A program made the position numbers and the translations under genes. A model generated the notes under the pieces. It had not been told where the DNA came from, searched no databases, and saw only the letters and a program-made list of their open reading frames with translations. A stretch of 64,000 nt of DNA from Aureibaculum flavum (lineage in GTDB: Bacteria > Bacteroidota > Bacteroidia > Flavobacteriales > Flavobacteriaceae), in the NCBI RefSeq assembly GCF_016406085.1, contig NZ_JAEHFJ010000007.1, positions 124,001 through 188,000 on the forward strand, written 5' to 3'. How positions within the stretch are numbered: position 1 is the first letter of the stretch; each line of letters starts with the position of its first letter. This document shows positions 43,110-52,257 of the stretch, in pieces.

Positions 43110-44684
43110 TTATGGTGTGTTCTTAGAAACTTTTATCGCCCAAGCATGCTCACTAGGTGGGTTTTCTTGAATCGATTTAGGGATCTTTACAATAAATCCT
43201 TTATCTCTTTTTTCCCATTTCAATTTTTTATTCACTCCCAGTAAAGTAATTTTAACACCATCATTTGGTTGAAAACTTGAAATGTAAATTTCTGATGGAG
43301 GAGTTGTTTCCTCATCATCTGTTGAGTAAATCACATAAATAGCATCTTTCTTTTGTGTAAAATATACCTGTTTTTCTTGATAAGGCTTCATTACACGCGT
43401 GTTATAAATAGCTTCACCGTTAATTTTTAGCCATTTTCCCATAGCATAAAGACGTTCAAGATCAATTTCAGAAAAAGTTCCATCAGACTTTGGTCCAACA
43501 TTAAACTCTATATTTCCATTATGACTGACGCAATCTATTATGGTATTAATAACCTTCTTAGGTGATAGTATATTATCAGGATGCTCATTTTTATTATAGC
43601 CATAGCTATTTCCAAAACCTCGCCACATCGCCCATGTTTTTGTGCTATCTATATTAGCATAATATTCTACATGACTAAAATCACCATATACTCCTCTGGT
43701 ATCGGAAAATCCTTCCTTTTTTTGACCAAAACGATCGTTAATAACAACTTCTTGACCACGAGCTACTGCTTGATTATAATAGTAAGCAAGAATCTGGCGA
43801 GATCTCCAGTGAGGGTATGGATAATCCCATTCCCCATCGAAACAAATGTAGTCTGGGTGATACTTATCAATTAACTCTTTAATTTGAGGAATCATAAAAT
43901 CATCTACATACTCGTTAAGAATACCGTCTTTATCTTCGTCTTTAAGTACCTTTAACCCTTTATAATTGTTTAAATCGTTATTTTCTTTATAAATTGGATT
44001 GTTCCATTCATAAAAGGAATAGTAAAATCCTATTTTAATATCATTTTTTCTTGCGGCCTCCACCATTTCTCCATACAAATCGCGTTTAGGCCCCATCTTT
44101 TTTGAGTTTCGGTCAGTGTATTTACTGTCAAAAATGCAAAATCCATCATGATGTTTTGAAGTAATAAAAAAGTACTTAACTCCAGCTTTTTTCATGATTT
44201 TCATCCACTCGTCTGCATCAAAATTTTTAGCATCAAAACCTTCGATTTCACCAGTTATTAAATTTTTAGTACCATCAATAAAATCATCATAACTGGCATC
44301 ACCATAGATTTTTTTATGATGTTTTTTTACAGCTTCATTTTGTTTAAGCCACTCCCAATACCATTCTGAATAGGCCACTCCATAAGGTGTGTCTTTTTTT
44401 GGTGTCCATCCTGGTACGGCATAAGGTCCCCAATGTGCACTAAGACCTACTTTTCTATCAAGAAACCAATCAGGCATTGGATGCTCCACAAGAGACTTCC
44501 ATTGAGGTACATAAGGACCTGCTTCAATTACCTCGGCTAACATTGGATGAAGTTCTCCATGTGGTGGATCTTCAGTTGGTACTTGTGCATAAATATATGT
44601 ACAGCATAGAGAAATGATAATTAATACTGTAATTTTTTGCTTAATAATTTTATTTGTACTTTTCATTAATTTGAGTGTTCTCAT
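43110..44684 (-). CDS. GH29 alpha-L-fucosidase
   Basis: Exported enzyme removing alpha-L-fucose from glycans. 524 residues with a signal peptide ending CTYIYAQ; an in-frame ATG six codons later (44666) could also be the start. GH29 features: GLSAHWGPYAVPGW, GVAYSEWYWEWLKQN, FFITSKHHDGFCIFDSKYTD, the nucleophile Asp region HPDYICFDGEWDY, and GNIEFNVGPKSDGTFSE. Together with the sulfatase and chitinase genes in this window it points to breakdown of marine polysaccharides. It is divergent from a peroxidase-like gene. Confidence 0.93.
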   Translation of the reverse strand: MRTLKLMKSTNKIIKQKITVLIIISLCCTYIYAQVPTEDPPHGELHPMLAEVIEAGPYVPQWKSLVEHPMPDWFLDRKVGLSAHWGPYAVPGWTPKKDTPYGVAYSEWYWEWLKQNEAVKKHHKKIYGDASYDDFIDGTKNLITGEIEGFDAKNFDADEWMKIMKKAGVKYFFITSKHHDGFCIFDSKYTDRNSKKMGPKRDLYGEMVEAARKNDIKIGFYYSFYEWNNPIYKENNDLNNYKGLKVLKDEDKDGILNEYVDDFMIPQIKELIDKYHPDYICFDGEWDYPYPHWRSRQILAYYYNQAVARGQEVVINDRFGQKKEGFSDTRGVYGDFSHVEYYANIDSTKTWAMWRGFGNSYGYNKNEHPDNILSPKKVINTIIDCVSHNGNIEFNVGPKSDGTFSEIDLERLYAMGKWLKINGEAIYNTRVMKPYQEKQVYFTQKKDAIYVIYSTDDEETTPPSEIYISSFQPNDGVKITLLGVNKKLKWEKRDKGFIVKIPKSIQENPPSEHAWAIKVSKNTP

Positions 44685-44720
44685 ATTTTATAATTCATTC
44701 TAATCATATGCCATTCAATA

Positions 44721-44777
44721 ATTGTGTAAACGCAATACATTGTGTTTGTACGACAATATACATGCAATATACACAAT
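44721..44777. promoter_or_regulatory. Nested inverted repeat in the fucosidase/peroxidase divergent region
   Basis: ATTGTGTA (44721-44728) is the exact inverse of TACACAAT (44770-44777). Inside, ATTGT (44739-44743) is the inverse of ACAAT (44753-44757), and both dyads share nearly the same centre (44748-44749). This suits a regulator bound to several half-sites between two divergent genes. No regulator is encoded next to it. Confidence 0.42.
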
Positions 44778-44839
44778 TTTATTTTTTTTGTAAGGCTGGT
44801 TTCTTTTTTCGACTACCTAAAAAAATAAACATAAAATAC

Positions 44840-45418
44840 ATGAGAAATTTAACACTAGTTATTGCATTATTTATTTCAACAATTTCATTTTCGCAAATTG
44901 ATGCTGAACATTTAGAAATAGGAGATGCTGCTCCGGTAATTACCGGAACCGATCAATTTGATAATAAAATAAGCTCTTCAAAAATATTAGAGGACAATAA
45001 AATTATTCTTATTTTTTATAGAGGTAATTGGTGTCCTCATTGTAGAAAGCATTTAAAAACATTACAAGAAAACTTAACGGCTTTAAATGAAAAAGGATAT
45101 GCTGTGGTAGTAGTTACACCTGAAAAGGTAGAAAAAACTAAGGAAACTGCAGAACAGTTTGGAAGTACTTTTTCTATTTTACATGATGTTGATAATACAA
45201 TAATGAACAATTATAAAGTTGCTTTTGAGGTAAACGAAAAAAGTGTACTTAAAAGTTTTAGTGCAACTCAGAAAAAATTAGCAGAATATAACGAAGAAAA
45301 TAATAATGTATTACCTGTACCAGCTACATATATTATAAATAAAAAAGGTGAAATTGAGTTTGTACATTACGACCCAAATTACTCTAACCGTTTTGATGTT
45401 ACTGAGTTATTGAAATAG
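44840..45418 (+). CDS. Exported thioredoxin-fold (AhpC/TSA-type) peroxidase or reductase
   Basis: The start at 44840 (MRNLTLVIALFISTISFSQ) gives 192 residues and a good signal peptide; the open frame extends to 44675 but the extra part is low-complexity. The fold has IGDAAPVITGTDQFDNKISS, IILIFYRGNWCPHCRKHLKT (a CPHC pair) and VPATYIINKKGEIEFVHYDP. The AhpC/TSA frame with a thioredoxin-like Cys pair fits a periplasmic peroxidase or disulfide reductase. A hairpin terminator follows. Confidence 0.87.
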   Translation: MRNLTLVIALFISTISFSQIDAEHLEIGDAAPVITGTDQFDNKISSSKILEDNKIILIFYRGNWCPHCRKHLKTLQENLTALNEKGYAVVVVTPEKVEKTKETAEQFGSTFSILHDVDNTIMNNYKVAFEVNEKSVLKSFSATQKKLAEYNEENNNVLPVPATYIINKKGEIEFVHYDPNYSNRFDVTELLK

Positions 45419-45443
45419 TAGGAAAACGATAATATATGATATT

Positions 45444-45492
45444 AAAATTCCAAATGGTTAGCTTAAAAGTAACTATTTGGAATTTTTATTTT
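45444..45492 (+). terminator. Terminator after the peroxidase-like gene
   Basis: AAAATTCCAAAT-x-GTTA pairs with TAAC-x-ATTTGGAATTTT (arms 45444-45460 and 45470-45486, one G/T mismatch position) and runs into TTATTTT. It could serve both this gene and, weakly, rlmD on the other strand. Confidence 0.78.
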
Positions 45493-45520
45493 AGCACTGA
45501 AAAAAGAAGTGACGTTTTGT

Positions 45521-46930
45521 TTAACGCTTAACTAATAGCACCACATTCTCTACATGATGGGTTTGTGGAAACATATCTACCGCTTGTGTTTTAACAAGCT
45601 TATATTTTTCGTCTAATAAGGCTAGATCTCTGGCCTGTGTAGCTGAATTACAACTTACATATACAATTTTTTCGGCTTCAATTTTCAAGAGTTGCTCTAT
45701 AACATTTTTGTGCATACCATCTCTTGGCGGATCCGTAATAATTACATCTGGTTTACCGTTTTTTGCAATAAATTCATCTGTAAAAACTTTAGCCATATCA
45801 CCTACAAAAAAGTTAGTATTGTTGATGTTGTTATTTTTGGCATTTTCTTTAGCATCTGCAATAGCTTCAGGTACACTTTCTATTCCTATTACTTTTTTTG
45901 CTTGCTTAGAAATAAACTGAGCAATAGTACCTGTACCTGTATACAAATCGTACACCACTTCATTGCCAGATAAATTGGCAAAATCTCTCGTTATTTTATA
46001 CAATTCATAAGCTTGTGATGAATTAGTTTGGTAAAAGGACTTGGCATTAATTTTAAATTTTAACCCTTCCATTTCCTCAAAAATATGGTCGCGACCTTTA
46101 AAGCAAACTATTTCTTGATCATAAAAAGTATCATTAGCTTTCTGATTTACCAAATACTGTAATGAGGTTATTTGTGGAAATTTTTCGGCTACAAAATTCA
46201 ATAACAATTCTCGTTTTTCTATGTCATCATCATAAAATTGAACTATGAGCATAATTTCTCCATTAGAAGAAATACGAACCATCATGGTACGTAATAATCC
46301 ACTTTGTTCACGAGGATTAAAAAAACTTAAATTGTTTTCTGTGGCAAATTCTTTAATTGAATTTCTAAGATCATTAGAAGGGTCTTCTTGTAGATGACAT
46401 TTTTTAATATCTAATATTTTGTCCCACATACCTGCAATATGAAACCCTAGTGCGTTTTTATTTTCAATAGTAACATCAGAGTTTATCTCTTCCAACGTCA
46501 ACCAACGACTGCTAGAAAATGAAAATTCCATTTTGTTTCTATAAAAATAATGCTTGCTAGCTCCTAAAATGGGTGTAATTTCAGGTAATTCGATATGACC
46601 GATCCGTTGTAGATTATTAGTAACTTCCTTTTCCTTGTAGAACAGCTGATCTTCATATTTCATATGTTGCCATTTACAACCACCACAATTTTCAAAGTGT
46701 TCGCAAACGGGTGTTGTTCTTTTATCAGAAAAGGTTTTGAAATTAATGGATTTACCTTCGTAGTAGGCCTTACGCTGCTTAAAAGTTTGTACATCAACTA
46801 CATCTCCAGGTATCGCATTTGATAAAAAAATAACTTTACCATCTGGTGCCTTAGCTACTGATTTACCTTTAGCTCCAGCATCAAGAACTTCAATATCTTC
46901 AAAAATTTTATGCTTATTTTTTCTTGCCAT
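45521..46930 (-). CDS. rlmD: 23S rRNA (uracil-5-)-methyltransferase
   Basis: Makes 5-methyluridine in 23S rRNA (U1939 in E. coli) using SAM. 469 residues. An N-terminal TRAM domain (FEDIEVLDAGAKGKSVAKA) precedes the iron-sulfur cysteines (VCEHFENCGGCKWQHMKYED), the SAM site VYDLYTGTGTIAQFISKQ, DPPRDGMHKNVIEQL, and the nucleophile Cys in IVYVSCNSATQARDLALL. The ATG is four bases after the end of a perfect -7 element, suggesting little or no leader. Confidence 0.92.
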   Translation of the reverse strand: MARKNKHKIFEDIEVLDAGAKGKSVAKAPDGKVIFLSNAIPGDVVDVQTFKQRKAYYEGKSINFKTFSDKRTTPVCEHFENCGGCKWQHMKYEDQLFYKEKEVTNNLQRIGHIELPEITPILGASKHYFYRNKMEFSFSSSRWLTLEEINSDVTIENKNALGFHIAGMWDKILDIKKCHLQEDPSNDLRNSIKEFATENNLSFFNPREQSGLLRTMMVRISSNGEIMLIVQFYDDDIEKRELLLNFVAEKFPQITSLQYLVNQKANDTFYDQEIVCFKGRDHIFEEMEGLKFKINAKSFYQTNSSQAYELYKITRDFANLSGNEVVYDLYTGTGTIAQFISKQAKKVIGIESVPEAIADAKENAKNNNINNTNFFVGDMAKVFTDEFIAKNGKPDVIITDPPRDGMHKNVIEQLLKIEAEKIVYVSCNSATQARDLALLDEKYKLVKTQAVDMFPQTHHVENVVLLVKR

Positions 46931-46934
46931 TTTG

Positions 46935-46942
46935 CAAAGGTA
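46935..46942 (-). promoter_or_regulatory. Bacteroidota -7 element abutting the rlmD start
   Basis: CAAAGGTA on the plus strand reads TACCTTTG on the minus strand. The next bases are CAAA then the ATG, so the transcript start and the start codon nearly coincide. Confidence 0.6.
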
Positions 46943-46987
46943 AGGGTTTGGTTAGAAATAAATTTTATAAATTAGTTTCAAATGCTA

Positions 46988-47401
46988 CTATTTAGTATGT
47001 AATTCATCTACATGCATCATATAAGTAGCAATGGTGTTTAACATTTCATCGGACAACCCTTTAACAAAACCATTGATGTTGTCTTGCATAATAGCAACTT
47101 GGCTAGCGGTTGTATCTACAATTGGTTCAGCTTTACCTTTTAAAAAGGCTACGATATTTCCGTTTTTTTCTTTATAAATACGCATAATATCTAGAACAGA
47201 AGGACCTATTTTCTTGTTTTTAATATCATGACAAGTAACACATGTTTTTTCGGAGAAGAGTCTATTACCAAGAAAAATTTGAGAGTCTAAACTTAATGGC
47301 CCACGTGTTGGGGCTTCTTTTATTTTATCATCAACTGATTTTTTATCAGAAGCACAATTACAGCAAAGTAGCAATACGAAAGCAATTAGAAATAAACGCA
47401 T
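46988..47401 (-). CDS. Class I cytochrome c, lipoprotein
   Basis: 137 residues with lipobox LLLCCNC. Heme attachment CxxCH as KTCVTCHDI; the conserved KKIGPSVLDIM follows, and a candidate axial Met lies near the end (IATYMMHVDE). It is an electron-transfer lipoprotein of the cytochrome c551/c552 type. It is similar over its whole cytochrome domain to the gene at 47525-47977 (SEEMLNTIA versus SAEELQALS; GLSDEM versus DMSAEE), so the two look like a tandem duplication. Confidence 0.88.
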   Translation of the reverse strand: MRLFLIAFVLLLCCNCASDKKSVDDKIKEAPTRGPLSLDSQIFLGNRLFSEKTCVTCHDIKNKKIGPSVLDIMRIYKEKNGNIVAFLKGKAEPIVDTTASQVAIMQDNINGFVKGLSDEMLNTIATYMMHVDELHTK

Positions 47402-47466
47402 GTTTTTTTTGTATTAGTTAGCACTAACAAATATAATTAAATTGGTAATAGCAGTGACGAACTTGC

Positions 47467-47513
47467 ATTAAACAAAAAAGCATCTGCCTTAGGCAGATGC
47501 TTTTTTGTTTAAT
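47467..47513 (-). terminator. Very strong bidirectional terminator between the two cytochrome c genes
   Basis: Perfect inverted repeat with 23-base arms (47467-47489 and 47491-47513) and a single central base. The core is GCATCTGCC/GGCAGATGC, with A-run and T-run flanks on both sides. It ends the transcript of the upstream cytochrome gene before the downstream one begins. Confidence 0.92.
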
Positions 47514-47524
47514 TGATAGATTGC

Positions 47525-47977
47525 TTATTTACCAGCATCTCTCATGTAAGCAGATAATGCTTGTAATTCTTCAGCACTCATGTCTTTTACAAATCCATCA
47601 AGGTTTGCTTTCATTATAGCTACTTGACCAGGGTCAGTATCAACAATAGCATCAGCATTACCTTTTAAAAACTTAACGATATTAGCATCTTTTTCTTCAT
47701 AAATTTTTATGATGTCTTTTAAAGAAGGGCCAATAACTTTAGTGTCTAAGGCATGACAAGTAGTACAGGTTTTATCTGTAAACAGTTTTTTACCCATAGC
47801 TATTTGAGTATCTTTATCAGATGCAGTATCAGTAGTTGTAGTTTCTTTAACTACTTCTTCCTTAACTACTTCTTCTTTTACTTGTTCTACATCCTTTTTA
47901 ACATCTTCTTTCTTTTTGTCGCCACAACTTGTAGCTATCATTGCTAAAGCGATAAACAGAATTGATAATTTTTTCAT
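47525..47977 (-). CDS. Class I cytochrome c, lipoprotein with acidic/Thr-rich linker
   Basis: 150 residues with lipobox MIATSC. A linker of repeated Val-Lys-Glu-Glu units (VKEEVVKEEVVKETTTT, about 33-50) separates the lipid anchor from the cytochrome domain. Heme site KTCTTCHAL, then KVIGPSLKDIIKIYEEKD and the terminal LQALSAYMRDAGK with the axial Met. It is a membrane-tethered electron carrier, paralogous to the gene downstream. The terminator that follows means the two paralogues are probably transcribed separately. Confidence 0.9.
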   Translation of the reverse strand: MKKLSILFIALAMIATSCGDKKKEDVKKDVEQVKEEVVKEEVVKETTTTDTASDKDTQIAMGKKLFTDKTCTTCHALDTKVIGPSLKDIIKIYEEKDANIVKFLKGNADAIVDTDPGQVAIMKANLDGFVKDMSAEELQALSAYMRDAGK

Positions 47978-48131
47978 AATTTTAGTTTTTAATACAGCGT
48001 AAATTTAATTAAATATAAATTTCTAACTAAATAATTGAATACATATTGTAATAGAATTTCTAATTTAGAGATATTCTAAATTATTTATGGTTAGAATTTT
48101 AGTTTAGTTGAAAATTATCCTAAAATTTAAC

Positions 48132-48139
48132 TAAATTTG
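48132..48139 (+). promoter_or_regulatory. Bacteroidota -7 element for prfA
   Basis: TAAATTTG followed by TCAAC, about 53 bases before the prfA ATG. Confidence 0.55.
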
Positions 48140-48192
48140 TCAACGGCTAAATTTACTATTTTATTAAAATTAGCTCTTAAAAAAAACAGTAG

Positions 48193-49269
48193 ATGTTAGA
48201 TAGATTATATATTGTAAAACAACGTTTTGATGAAGTTTCTGATTTAATTATTCAGCCAGATATTATTACTGATCAGAAAAGATATGTAAAACTTAATAAA
48301 GAATACAAAGACCTTAAAACTATTGTAGATAAAGGGGAAGAGTATAAAGTTATATTGAGTAGGGTAGATGAGGCAAAAGAAATTATTGATGATGGGTCTG
48401 ATGCTGAAATGGTGGAGATGGCACAAATGCAATTAGGGGAAGCTTCTGAAAAATTAGAAAAATTAGAGTCAGATATAAAATACATGCTGATACCTAAAGA
48501 TCCAGAAGATGCAAAAGACGTAATGGTCGAAATTAGAGCGGGTACAGGTGGTGATGAGGCTAGTATTTTTGCAGGAGACCTTTATAGAATGTACACTAAA
48601 TTCTGTTCAGATAAAGGATGGAAAACCGAATTAGTTGATGTCAGTGAAGGTACTTCAGGTGGTTTTAAAGAGGTTATTTTTAGTATATCAGGTGAAGATG
48701 TTTATGGTGATATGAAATTTGAGGCCGGTGTACATCGTGTACAACGTGTACCGCAAACTGAAACCCAAGGTAGAGTGCACACTTCGGCTGCAACCGTGAT
48801 GGTTTTACCAGAAGCTGAAGAGTTTGACGTAGAACTTGATATGAAAGATGTAAAAATTATTAGAACAACATCTACAGGTCCTGGTGGGCAGAGTGTAAAT
48901 ACTACGTATTCTGCAATTCAACTGAAACACATTCCTACTGGTATTGAGGCAAAGTGTCAAGATCAGAAATCGCAACATAAAAATTTAGAAAAAGCTATTA
49001 AAGTATTACGTTCTAGATTATACGAATCTGAATTGGCAAAAAAACAAGCTGCTGACTCCATAAAACGTAAAAGTATGGTTTCGAGTGGTGATAGATCTGC
49101 AAAAATTAGAACGTATAATTATCCTCAAGGTCGTGTTACTGAGCATAGAATTGGATTAACTCTTTACGATTTAAGTAATATTATTAATGGTGACATCCAT
49201 AAAATTGTTGAAGAATTAAAACTTGCTGAAAATGCTGAAAAATTGAAAGAATCAGGCGAAATACTATAA
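48193..49269 (+). CDS. prfA: Peptide chain release factor 1
   Basis: Releases finished proteins at UAA and UAG. 358 residues, normal length. The peptidyl-hydrolase GGQ is in [20 protein letters not shown]. The codon-recognition loop reads [17 protein letters not shown], with P-x-T at the place of PAT, marking RF1 rather than RF2. N-terminal coiled coil and [12 protein letters not shown] are as expected. It stands first before a DUF6090 gene. Confidence 0.96.
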   Translation: MLDRLYIVKQRFDEVSDLIIQPDIITDQKRYVKLNKEYKDLKTIVDKGEEYKVILSRVDEAKEIIDDGSDAEMVEMAQMQLGEASEKLEKLESDIKYMLIPKDPEDAKDVMVEIRAGTGGDEASIFAGDLYRMYTKFCSDKGWKTELVDVSEGTSGGFKEVIFSISGEDVYGDMKFEAGVHRVQRVPQTETQGRVHTSAATVMVLPEAEEFDVELDMKDVKIIRTTSTGPGGQSVNTTYSAIQLKHIPTGIEAKCQDQKSQHKNLEKAIKVLRSRLYESELAKKQAADSIKRKSMVSSGDRSAKIRTYNYPQGRVTEHRIGLTLYDLSNIINGDIHKIVEELKLAENAEKLKESGEIL

Positions 49270-49314
49270 ATTACTACAGACTTTTTTTATATTTAACGGA
49301 CAATAGTTACAATA

Positions 49315-50034
49315 ATGAAATTATTTTCAAAAGCCAGAAATCAATTAGTGAAAACTTCTGGTTTTAGTAAATATTTAGTATATGCCTTTGGCGAAATTAT
49401 TCTAGTCGTTACTGGTATTTTGATAGCTCTATCAATTAATAATTGGAGTGAAGATAAAAAACAAACAAAAAATTTAGATAATATTTTACATATTTTTAGA
49501 AGTGATATAGTTAGAGATACTACAAGAGCTGACTATATAATTAAATATTATAAAAAGCAAGATTCCGTGGGTAGGTTAGCCCTTAGCGATAGTATTTCTA
49601 AAGATTTTTATAAAAAAAATGGAGATCTTCAATCTATTATTTTTACAGGTATTCCGTTAGCAATTACTAGAAATGGTTATGACCTACTTAAAAATTATAG
49701 TTATGATGTAGAGATAGCTCAAGATTCTACAGTGGTGTACGGATTGGCTTTGTACAATGAAATTAACGCAAGTTTTATAGACTTAAATACGAAAATTGAA
49801 AAGGATGTTTATGAAAACACCTTAAATATGAAAGAGAATTATAATTTTGCCGCTGATATGTACATGAGAAGAGAAAATCAAAAGGCAAGAGATTATTTTA
49901 AGTCTGATGACTTTAAGAACCGATTAGCGTTGAATCTACAATTGAAAGCTCAAGGAGCTGTAAGCTTATTGCAAGGATTTAATGCGGCTTCTAAAATGCT
50001 ATTAGAGAAGATGGATAAGCGTTTAAATAATTAA
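49315..50034 (+). CDS. DUF6090-type single-pass membrane protein
   Basis: 239 residues. After about 25 residues there is one membrane helix with the family pattern YAFGEIILVVTGILIALSIN followed by NWSEDKK. The rest is a charged helical domain with many Asp/Lys. DUF6090 proteins are numerous in Flavobacteriaceae and have no known function. It starts 45 bases after prfA. No enzyme motif is visible. Confidence 0.83.
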   Translation: MKLFSKARNQLVKTSGFSKYLVYAFGEIILVVTGILIALSINNWSEDKKQTKNLDNILHIFRSDIVRDTTRADYIIKYYKKQDSVGRLALSDSISKDFYKKNGDLQSIIFTGIPLAITRNGYDLLKNYSYDVEIAQDSTVVYGLALYNEINASFIDLNTKIEKDVYENTLNMKENYNFAADMYMRRENQKARDYFKSDDFKNRLALNLQLKAQGAVSLLQGFNAASKMLLEKMDKRLNN

Positions 50035-50124
50035 ATTTCAATTATTATACTTGTTTAAATACTAACGTATATAAACTATTCGTTTAATTTGAATACATTA
50101 CCTTTAGTTTACAACCCGAATTAT

Positions 50125-50132
50125 TAATTTTG
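50125..50132 (+). promoter_or_regulatory. Bacteroidota -7 element for the DUF6913-dapA operon
   Basis: TAATTTTG followed by CCTTA, 21 bases before the ATG at 50154. Confidence 0.6.
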
Positions 50133-50153
50133 CCTTACAATTGTTAGAAACCA

Positions 50154-50684
50154 ATGAATTTTACAGGTTTAAAAAAGAAAACAGCTGCACAGTATTATCA
50201 AAAACAATTAAAAAAATTAAAAAGTACAAATGATAATATTCCGACAAAAATAAAAACAATTGGCGTGTTGGCCGATTCGCGATTATTTGGTGGTTATGAT
50301 ATTTCTAGAAATTTGAGTCAGAAATTAAAAATGCCTCATAAAAGCTTAGAAATTATCATTTTTGAAAACCTAAAAGACGATTTTGTAACGCAACATTACA
50401 ATACCTTTTCTGAAAAGGATTTGGGAATGTTTGGTAAACCAAAAGCATCTAATGTATTAGATTTCGTAAATGCTGATTATGATTTGTTAATCAATTATTG
50501 TAGTCATTCAAGTATTTACACAAATATATTATCAATGCGATCACAAGCGAAATTTAAAGTGAGTTTTGCCAATGAAGAATTACAAAATTTGTATGATTTT
50601 ACCATTGCTGTTGAAGGAAATAAAATTGATGTTTTTAACGATGAGTTAGCAAAGTATTTACAGATTTTTAATTTAATAGAATGA
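50154..50684 (+). CDS. DUF6913-like protein upstream of dapA
   Basis: 176 residues, cytosolic, no membrane segment. It has an N-terminal basic helix ([19 protein letters not shown]), then a Rossmann-like alpha/beta pattern: [55 protein letters not shown] and [20 protein letters not shown]. It overlaps dapA by four bases (ATGA), so translation is coupled. The association with dapA is conserved in this family as far as I recall. No function can be assigned. Confidence 0.78.
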   Translation: MNFTGLKKKTAAQYYQKQLKKLKSTNDNIPTKIKTIGVLADSRLFGGYDISRNLSQKLKMPHKSLEIIIFENLKDDFVTQHYNTFSEKDLGMFGKPKASNVLDFVNADYDLLINYCSHSSIYTNILSMRSQAKFKVSFANEELQNLYDFTIAVEGNKIDVFNDELAKYLQIFNLIE

Positions 50685-51556
50685 CACAATTTTATGGTAC
50701 TGGAGCGGCTCTAGTAACTCCTTTTAAAGTAGATAAATCAGTTGATTATGAGGCTTTAGTAAGACTCGTTAATTTTCAGATTGACAATGGTATTGACTAT
50801 TTAGTGGTTATGGGAACTACTGGAGAACCTGCAACGTTAACGAATGATGAAAAACAGAAAGTAATAAAGACGGTTGTTGAAGTAAACAATGGTCAGTTAC
50901 CTTTGGTTATTGGTATTGGTGGTAACAATACGCAAGCTGTTATCAATGAAATACAAGAAACGGATTTATCAGCATTTGATGCTATTCTTTCTGTTTCTCC
51001 GTATTACAACAAACCTACGCAAGAAGGAATTTATCAGCACTTTAAGGCGATTGCATCCATAAGTTCTAAACCAATTATTATATATAACGTGCCTAGTAGA
51101 ACAGGGGTGAGCATGACTCCAACAACGATCTTAAGATTAGCTTCTGATTGTTCAAATATTATTGGTGTAAAAGAAGCCTCTGGTGATATGGATCAGGCAT
51201 TTAAGTTGCTGCAAAATAAACCAGAAGGATTTTTAGTTTTATCTGGTGATGATATGGTTGCATTACCAATGGTATTAATGGGTGGTGCTGGAGTAATCAC
51301 TGTAATTGGTCAAGGCATTCCAGGTGATTTTTCTAAAATGATAAAATTAGCTTTAGAAGGTAAAAGTAAGGAGGCCTCTAAGTTGCATTTTAAATTAATG
51401 AATAGTATATATTATATTTTTGAAGAGGGTAACCCAGCAGGAATTAAAGCTTTACTTCAAAAACGTTCCATTTGTGAATCTTCGGTAAGACTTCCTTTGG
51501 TAGAAGCGAGTGCGGAATTGCAAGAAAAAATTAGTAACTTTATCGATAATTATTAA
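50681..51556 (+). CDS. dapA: 4-hydroxy-tetrahydrodipicolinate synthase
   Basis: First committed step of lysine and diaminopimelate synthesis: pyruvate plus aspartate semialdehyde. 291 residues in a TIM barrel. [10 protein letters not shown] at the start, [17 protein letters not shown], the catalytic Tyr in [13 protein letters not shown], the Schiff-base Lys in [14 protein letters not shown], and [20 protein letters not shown]. All catalytic residues are intact. It overlaps the upstream gene by four bases and is followed by ferritin at 30 bases. Confidence 0.96.
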   Translation: MTQFYGTGAALVTPFKVDKSVDYEALVRLVNFQIDNGIDYLVVMGTTGEPATLTNDEKQKVIKTVVEVNNGQLPLVIGIGGNNTQAVINEIQETDLSAFDAILSVSPYYNKPTQEGIYQHFKAIASISSKPIIIYNVPSRTGVSMTPTTILRLASDCSNIIGVKEASGDMDQAFKLLQNKPEGFLVLSGDDMVALPMVLMGGAGVITVIGQGIPGDFSKMIKLALEGKSKEASKLHFKLMNSIYYIFEEGNPAGIKALLQKRSICESSVRLPLVEASAELQEKISNFIDNY

Positions 51557-51586
51557 TAAAGTTAAACGTAGAAAAATAGATAAAAA

Positions 51587-52102
51587 ATGTTGATTAAAGA
51601 AGTAGAAAAAGCCCTGAATGAGCAAATAACAATAGAAGCAGAGTCTTCTCAAATTTATTTGGCAATGGCATCTTGGGCAGAAGTAAAAGGATTAGAAGGT
51701 GTTGCTGAGTTTATGTATGCACAATCTGATGAAGAAAGACAACATATGCTAAAATTAGTAAAATATATTAATGAAAGGGGAGGGCATGCTAAAGTTTCCC
51801 AGTTGAACGCACCTTCATCTTCATTTGGTTCTTTCAAAGAAATGTTTGAAACCTTATTTAAACACGAAGTTCATGTTTCTGAAAGTATAAATGAATTGGT
51901 ACATATTTGTCTTCAGGTTAAAGATTATGCTACACATAATTTTTTACAGTGGTATGTGGCTGAACAGATTGAAGAAGAGGCTGTTGCGAGAAATATTCTT
52001 GATAAAATCAACTTGATTGGTGATGATAAAGGAGGGTTGTATTTATTTGATAATGATATAAAGCAACTTACCGTTCAGTCTTCAGTTCAAATACAACCTT
52101 AA
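51587..52102 (+). CDS. ftnA: Ferritin
   Basis: 171 residues of the non-heme bacterial ferritin type, storing iron in a 24-mer. Ferroxidase residues: Glu in ITIEAESSQIYLAMASWAE, the ExxH pair in SDEERQHMLKLVKYINERGG, Glu in EMFETLFKHEVHVSESINEL, and YVAEQIEEEAVARNILDKI with the Gln/Glu ligands. Length and helices fit. It may be read through from dapA or have its own promoter. Confidence 0.94.
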   Translation: MLIKEVEKALNEQITIEAESSQIYLAMASWAEVKGLEGVAEFMYAQSDEERQHMLKLVKYINERGGHAKVSQLNAPSSSFGSFKEMFETLFKHEVHVSESINELVHICLQVKDYATHNFLQWYVAEQIEEEAVARNILDKINLIGDDKGGLYLFDNDIKQLTVQSSVQIQP

Positions 52103-52245
52103 AGTTATATTTCGTACTATTAACAAAGTTTTAGTAATCATTATTCTAACAATAAAATAACAAATTTTACATTTGCTTTTCGCTTAAAGCGATGCTCTAC
52201 GATGAGCTATTAAAAAATAGTTTTTATTAATTAGTTTTAAATAAG

Positions 52246-52253
52246 TACTTTTG
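52246..52253 (+). promoter_or_regulatory. Bacteroidota -7 element abutting the bamD start
   Basis: TACTTTTG, then CAAA, then the ATG at 52258. The same TTTGCAAAATG string occurs at rlmD. The predicted transcript would begin at or next to the start codon. Confidence 0.65.
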
Positions 52254-52257
52254 CAAA

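Noticed and set aside
43581-43874. 97-codon frame antisense to the fucosidase
   Set aside because: It lies wholly inside a gene with intact catalytic motifs; a shadow frame.
44675-44839. Long N-terminal extension of the peroxidase-like protein
   Set aside because: It covers the divergent promoter region with the inverted repeats, and the signal peptide begins only at 44840.
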